From contig CAJFUA010000065.1 in assembly GCA_904420085.1 (NCBI GenBank), forward strand, positions 1 through 64,000: a stretch of 64,000 bases of DNA. Direction: 5' to 3'. The stretch is from an uncultured Eubacterium sp. Its GTDB lineage: Bacteria > Bacillota > Clostridia > Lachnospirales > Lachnospiraceae. The first letter of the stretch is position 1. Every line of letters starts with the position of its first letter. This document shows, piece by piece, positions 61,415 through 64,000 of the stretch. The notes beneath the pieces were generated by a model. The model searched no databases, was not told where the DNA came from, and saw only the letters and a program-made list of their open reading frames with translations. The translations under genes were made by a program, and so were the position numbers.

Positions 61415-61612
61415 TTATTTACCGCTCATCTGTCTTTCCTGAGCTTCGATCATCTTCTTAACCATCTGTCCGCCAACAGAACCAGCCTGAGCTGATGTTA
61501 AGTTACCATTGTATCCGTCTGTAAGCTGAACACCTACTTCAGATGCACATTCCATTTTGAATCTGTTCATTGCACTCTTAGCTTCTGGAACATTTACTTT
61601 TGTGTTACTCAT
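61415..61612 (-). CDS. Alpha/beta-type small acid-soluble spore protein
   Basis: A DNA-binding spore protein of 65 residues that coats and protects the DNA of dormant spores. Both family helices are intact: the first with the germination protease region MNRFKMECASEVGVQL and the second with GYNGNLTSAQAGSVGGQMVKKMI. GGAGGT lies before the start and a forespore-type promoter about 70 bases upstream. It shows that the organism or its recent ancestor makes spores. Confidence 0.96.
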   Translation of the reverse strand: MSNTKVNVPEAKSAMNRFKMECASEVGVQLTDGYNGNLTSAQAGSVGGQMVKKMIEAQERQMSGK

Positions 61613-61681
61613 GACATACCTCCATTTTTCATTTTAAGAAAATTTAGTAACCAACCTTCAATTGAATTTTTGTTACACTAC

Positions 61682-61710
61682 TATTATGTGAAAAATGAAA
61701 AAATATAAAC
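61682..61710 (-). promoter_or_regulatory. Sigma-G-like promoter of the SASP gene
   Basis: GTTTA (61710..61706) and CATAATA (61688..61682) are 17 bp apart. The -10 is a full match to CATAMTA and the -35 four of five to GHATR. The rest of the 147-nt gap shows nothing else I can name. Confidence 0.55.
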
Positions 61711-61759
61711 TGGTAACTTGTTGTTGAATTGACAATTTCTTCAAGTCATTTTTTAACAA

Positions 61760-63124
61760 TTACTTCAATTTTTCTACAATTTCCTGAAATTTCATTCCGT
61801 TTGATGCTTTTACCAAAACTGTATCACCCTTTTTTAATAAAATGTCCATTTTTTCAAAAAATGATTCTTTCGTCTCAAAATAGAGCACTTGGTTCCCTTT
61901 AGTAACTGCACCCTCATATATATTTTTTGCCAACTTTCCGATGCAGATAATCAGGTCAATACAGAAGCCTGCGGCAGTCTCTCCCACTTCTTTATGCAGG
62001 CTGATTTCCTTCTCACCCAGTTCAAACATATCTCCTAAAATTGCCACTTTTCTTCCTTTTGCCTGCGAAAGCACTTCCAGACTGGCTTTCATGGACATGG
62101 GATTGGCATTATAACAGTCGTCAATAATTGTTTTCCCGTGGGCTTCAAAAATATGGTTCCGACCGCCAAGCGCCTTTAATTTCCTGATTCCTCTGTCAAT
62201 TTCTTCAAATGACATATGAAAATGGATGCCGATACATGTAGCTGCCATTGCATTGTACAACATGTGATATCCCGGAATGGGAATCAGGGTATCAAAGGTT
62301 TTGTCAAAATATCGGATGGTTGCTTCCGTACCTTTCACTCCCAGCGTCTGATGTTTCTCAATACAGACCTCCTGCTCTGTGTCTATGCCAAAAAATACCG
62401 GAGTACTTCCTTTTACTTCTTTGATATGCATCAACTTGTCATCATCACCGTTTAATACCACAAAACAATGTTCTTTTGCAAAATCAAACATTTCCGTTTT
62501 TGCTTTGAAAACGCCGTCTCTGTCGCCTAAGTTTTCCAAATGACAGGTTCCAATATTAGTAATCACACACACATCCGGTTTGGAAACTTTTGCCAGTCTG
62601 TGCATTTCTCCAAAGTCACTGATTCCCATTTCTATAACGGCAATGTCATGGTTTTCCCGGATTTTCAAAATAGTAAGGGGCATACCAATCTCATTGTTGT
62701 AGTTTCCTTCTGTTTTTAAAACCTGATACCGTTCTTCCAAAACAGAGGCAATCATCTCTTTGGTACTGGTTTTTCCCACACTTCCCGTCACTCCGATAAT
62801 TTTACAATCCAACTGTTCTCTGTAAAATTCCGCAATATCTTTCAGCGCCTGTGCCGTGGATTTTACTTTGATATACGGATTCCCCATAGCAGGCAAATCT
62901 TTCTCACTCAATGTACATAAAGCGCCTTTCTCAAAGACCTGAGGAATAAAATCATGACCGTCCACTCTTGCTCCGGCAAAAGGTATGTACAAAAAACCTT
63001 CTTCAATCAGCCTGCTGTCTTTCTCCACGCCGGTAATCTGCTCTGATTTCAACGCTGCATCTCCCACATATGTTCCATTGCAGGCTATCGCGATGTTGTC
63101 TAATGTCATATTTTTTAATTTCAT
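61760..63124 (-). CDS. murF: UDP-N-acetylmuramoyl-tripeptide--D-alanyl-D-alanine ligase
   Basis: The cytoplasmic ligase of about 454 residues that adds D-Ala-D-Ala to the peptidoglycan precursor. The Mur-ligase P-loop GVTGSVGKTSTKEM, the central VIEMGISDFGEM and the C-terminal IIDDCYNANPMSMKASL are family hallmarks. The ORF track starts 14 codons earlier with TTG; the ATG at 63124 has AAGGGA ten bases upstream and is preferred. It follows ddl by 51 bp, as expected for the pathway order. Confidence 0.95.
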   Translation of the reverse strand: MKLKNMTLDNIAIACNGTYVGDAALKSEQITGVEKDSRLIEEGFLYIPFAGARVDGHDFIPQVFEKGALCTLSEKDLPAMGNPYIKVKSTAQALKDIAEFYREQLDCKIIGVTGSVGKTSTKEMIASVLEERYQVLKTEGNYNNEIGMPLTILKIRENHDIAVIEMGISDFGEMHRLAKVSKPDVCVITNIGTCHLENLGDRDGVFKAKTEMFDFAKEHCFVVLNGDDDKLMHIKEVKGSTPVFFGIDTEQEVCIEKHQTLGVKGTEATIRYFDKTFDTLIPIPGYHMLYNAMAATCIGIHFHMSFEEIDRGIRKLKALGGRNHIFEAHGKTIIDDCYNANPMSMKASLEVLSQAKGRKVAILGDMFELGEKEISLHKEVGETAAGFCIDLIICIGKLAKNIYEGAVTKGNQVLYFETKESFFEKMDILLKKGDTVLVKASNGMKFQEIVEKLK

Positions 63125-63175
63125 ATTGTAGTTTTCCCTTATTTGTTCAAATTTATATTTTTCCAACAGATATAT

Positions 63176-64000
63176 TTACTGATATTTCTCCAACGAAAGA
63201 TGTACAATCTTCTCACACAGTGTAGGATAATCAATACCTACTGCTCTTGCCTCATCCGGAATCAGACTGGTAGAAGTCATTCCCGGAAGGGTGTTTATCT
63301 CCAGACAGTACATATTTTCATTCTGATCCATCATAATATCAATTCTTGCATATGGTTCACATCCAATTGCCGCATAAGCTTTCTCTGCCAGTTTCTGCAT
63401 TTTTTCAGTTAGTTCCCGGCTCAGTTCTGCCGGACACACGTGGGTGGTGGCGCCGTCTTTATATTTATTTTCATAGTCATACCAGCCCTGATTTGGGATA
63501 ATCTCAACAATCGGAAGAGCCTTATTGTCGATAACTCCCACCGAAAACTCCCTGCCGTCAATATAATCCTCTACCAGTACCTGACTGTCCAAAGCAAAAC
63601 ACTCCGCAAGGGCTGACTCGTATTCACTAACATCTTTTACCAGCACAACTCCTAAACTAGAGCCACCGTTACATGCCTTTACCACAACTGGAACACGCAT
63701 ATTGTAATGCTCTAAAGAAGTATCTTCCCCTTTTTTTATCCAGACACTTTTGGCAGTATCAATATTGGTAGACATAAAAATCTGTTTTGTCACTGCCTTA
63801 TCCATCCCCATGGCACTGGCAAGGCTGCCGGAACCTGTATATTTAATGCCAAACAAATCAAATGCCGCCTGACACTTGCCGTCTTCTCCGTTTTTTCCAT
63901 GAAGCGCCATAAACACAATATCTGCTTTTGAACAGATTTCTATTACATTTTCTCCAAAGAAGTTTTTTCTGTCTGCTTCTTCCTTTAATTTTTCTGACAT
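63176..64000 (-). CDS. ddl: D-alanine--D-alanine ligase, N-terminus beyond the window
   Basis: An ATP-grasp ligase that makes the D-Ala-D-Ala dipeptide used by MurF. The visible 274 residues hold the central and C-terminal domains: ALHGKNGEDGKCQAAFDLFG, VVKACNGGSSLGV (ATP-grasp loop), VEDYIDGREFSVGVI and EINTLPGMTSTSLIP with the metal-binding Glu and Asn. The Met at the right edge is an internal in-frame codon. Roughly 70-80 N-terminal residues are missing. murF follows directly. Confidence 0.94.
   Translation of the reverse strand: MSEKLKEEADRKNFFGENVIEICSKADIVFMALHGKNGEDGKCQAAFDLFGIKYTGSGSLASAMGMDKAVTKQIFMSTNIDTAKSVWIKKGEDTSLEHYNMRVPVVVKACNGGSSLGVVLVKDVSEYESALAECFALDSQVLVEDYIDGREFSVGVIDNKALPIVEIIPNQGWYDYENKYKDGATTHVCPAELSRELTEKMQKLAEKAYAAIGCEPYARIDIMMDQNENMYCLEINTLPGMTSTSLIPDEARAVGIDYPTLCEKIVHLSLEKYQ

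Noticed and set aside
60188-61744. Exact 14-base repeat GACAATTTCTTCAA in two intergenic regions (60188-60201 and 61731-61744).
   Set aside because: In 64 kb of AT-rich DNA several 14-base repeats are expected by chance, and only one copy coincides with a promoter element.

Overview
The window reads as a piece of a Clostridia chromosome, most likely Lachnospiraceae (gut or rumen). Supporting signs are the low GC content, consensus sigma-A promoters with 17-bp spacers, the L27-Prp pair, the DUF4317 protein, the radical-SAM TIGR03960/TIGR03936 pair, an Rnf complex, the short HisG/HisZ pair and spore genes (an alpha/beta SASP and a GerA/SpoVAF-type protein). The genus cannot be fixed from the sequence alone. 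Almost every gene lies on the minus strand. Only lexA, a PHP-domain gene, a tRNA-Leu, apbE and a YprB-like nuclease gene are on plus. No phage, insertion sequence, CRISPR array or classic defence island is visible.

Layout, left to right. 1-1.1 kb: lexA with SOS boxes, a divergent SOS-type promoter for a gene beyond the left edge, and a decayed F5/8C-domain fragment. 1.1-18.7 kb (minus): a conserved run of TIGR03960, DUF2344, RNase G, rplU, prp, rpmA, obgE, yhbY, nadD-yqeK and rsfS, then a GH13 enzyme and a His-rich CobW GTPase. This run is split between rng and rplU by an accessory block: a solute-binding lipoprotein, a YesM/YesN two-component pair, a SanA-like protein and a DUF4317 protein. 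18.8-25.1 kb: a PHP gene, a decayed flavodoxin, and hisZ-G-D-B-IE, where HisIE carries a HisF-like barrel with both catalytic aspartates changed to tyrosine. 25.1-37.2 kb: recU, two pseudouridine synthases, a cupin, ridA, an M23 peptidase, a MarR-controlled ABC exporter pair, coaE, polA and a zf-HC2 membrane protein.

37.2-48.6 kb: a CsoR/CopA copper-efflux operon with two operators, tRNA-Leu(CAA), a zinc-ribbon membrane protein, queH, a Nudix hydrolase, a penicillin-binding protein with its FtsW/RodA partner, a U32 peptidase and zapA. 48.7-60.2 kb: a secreted sugar-binding-like protein, the operon NusG_II-Gx-ruvA-ruvB with a LexA-like box over its start site, apbE, a GerA/SpoVAF-type gene and rnfCDGEAB. 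60.2-64 kb: YprB-like nuclease, SASP, murF and a ddl gene cut by the right edge.

The genes cooperate in a few clear ways. ApbE would attach FMN to RnfG and RnfD. Prp would trim the L27 leader. CsoR controls CopA, MarR controls its ABC pair, and LexA probably controls itself, the leftward gene and ruvAB. The most unusual signal is regulatory. The rnfB terminator contains, in its 5' arm, the -10 box of a sigma-G-like promoter for the downstream GerA/SpoVAF gene, and its 3' arm carries that gene's Shine-Dalgarno. A weaker copy of the same design lies before the M23 peptidase gene.
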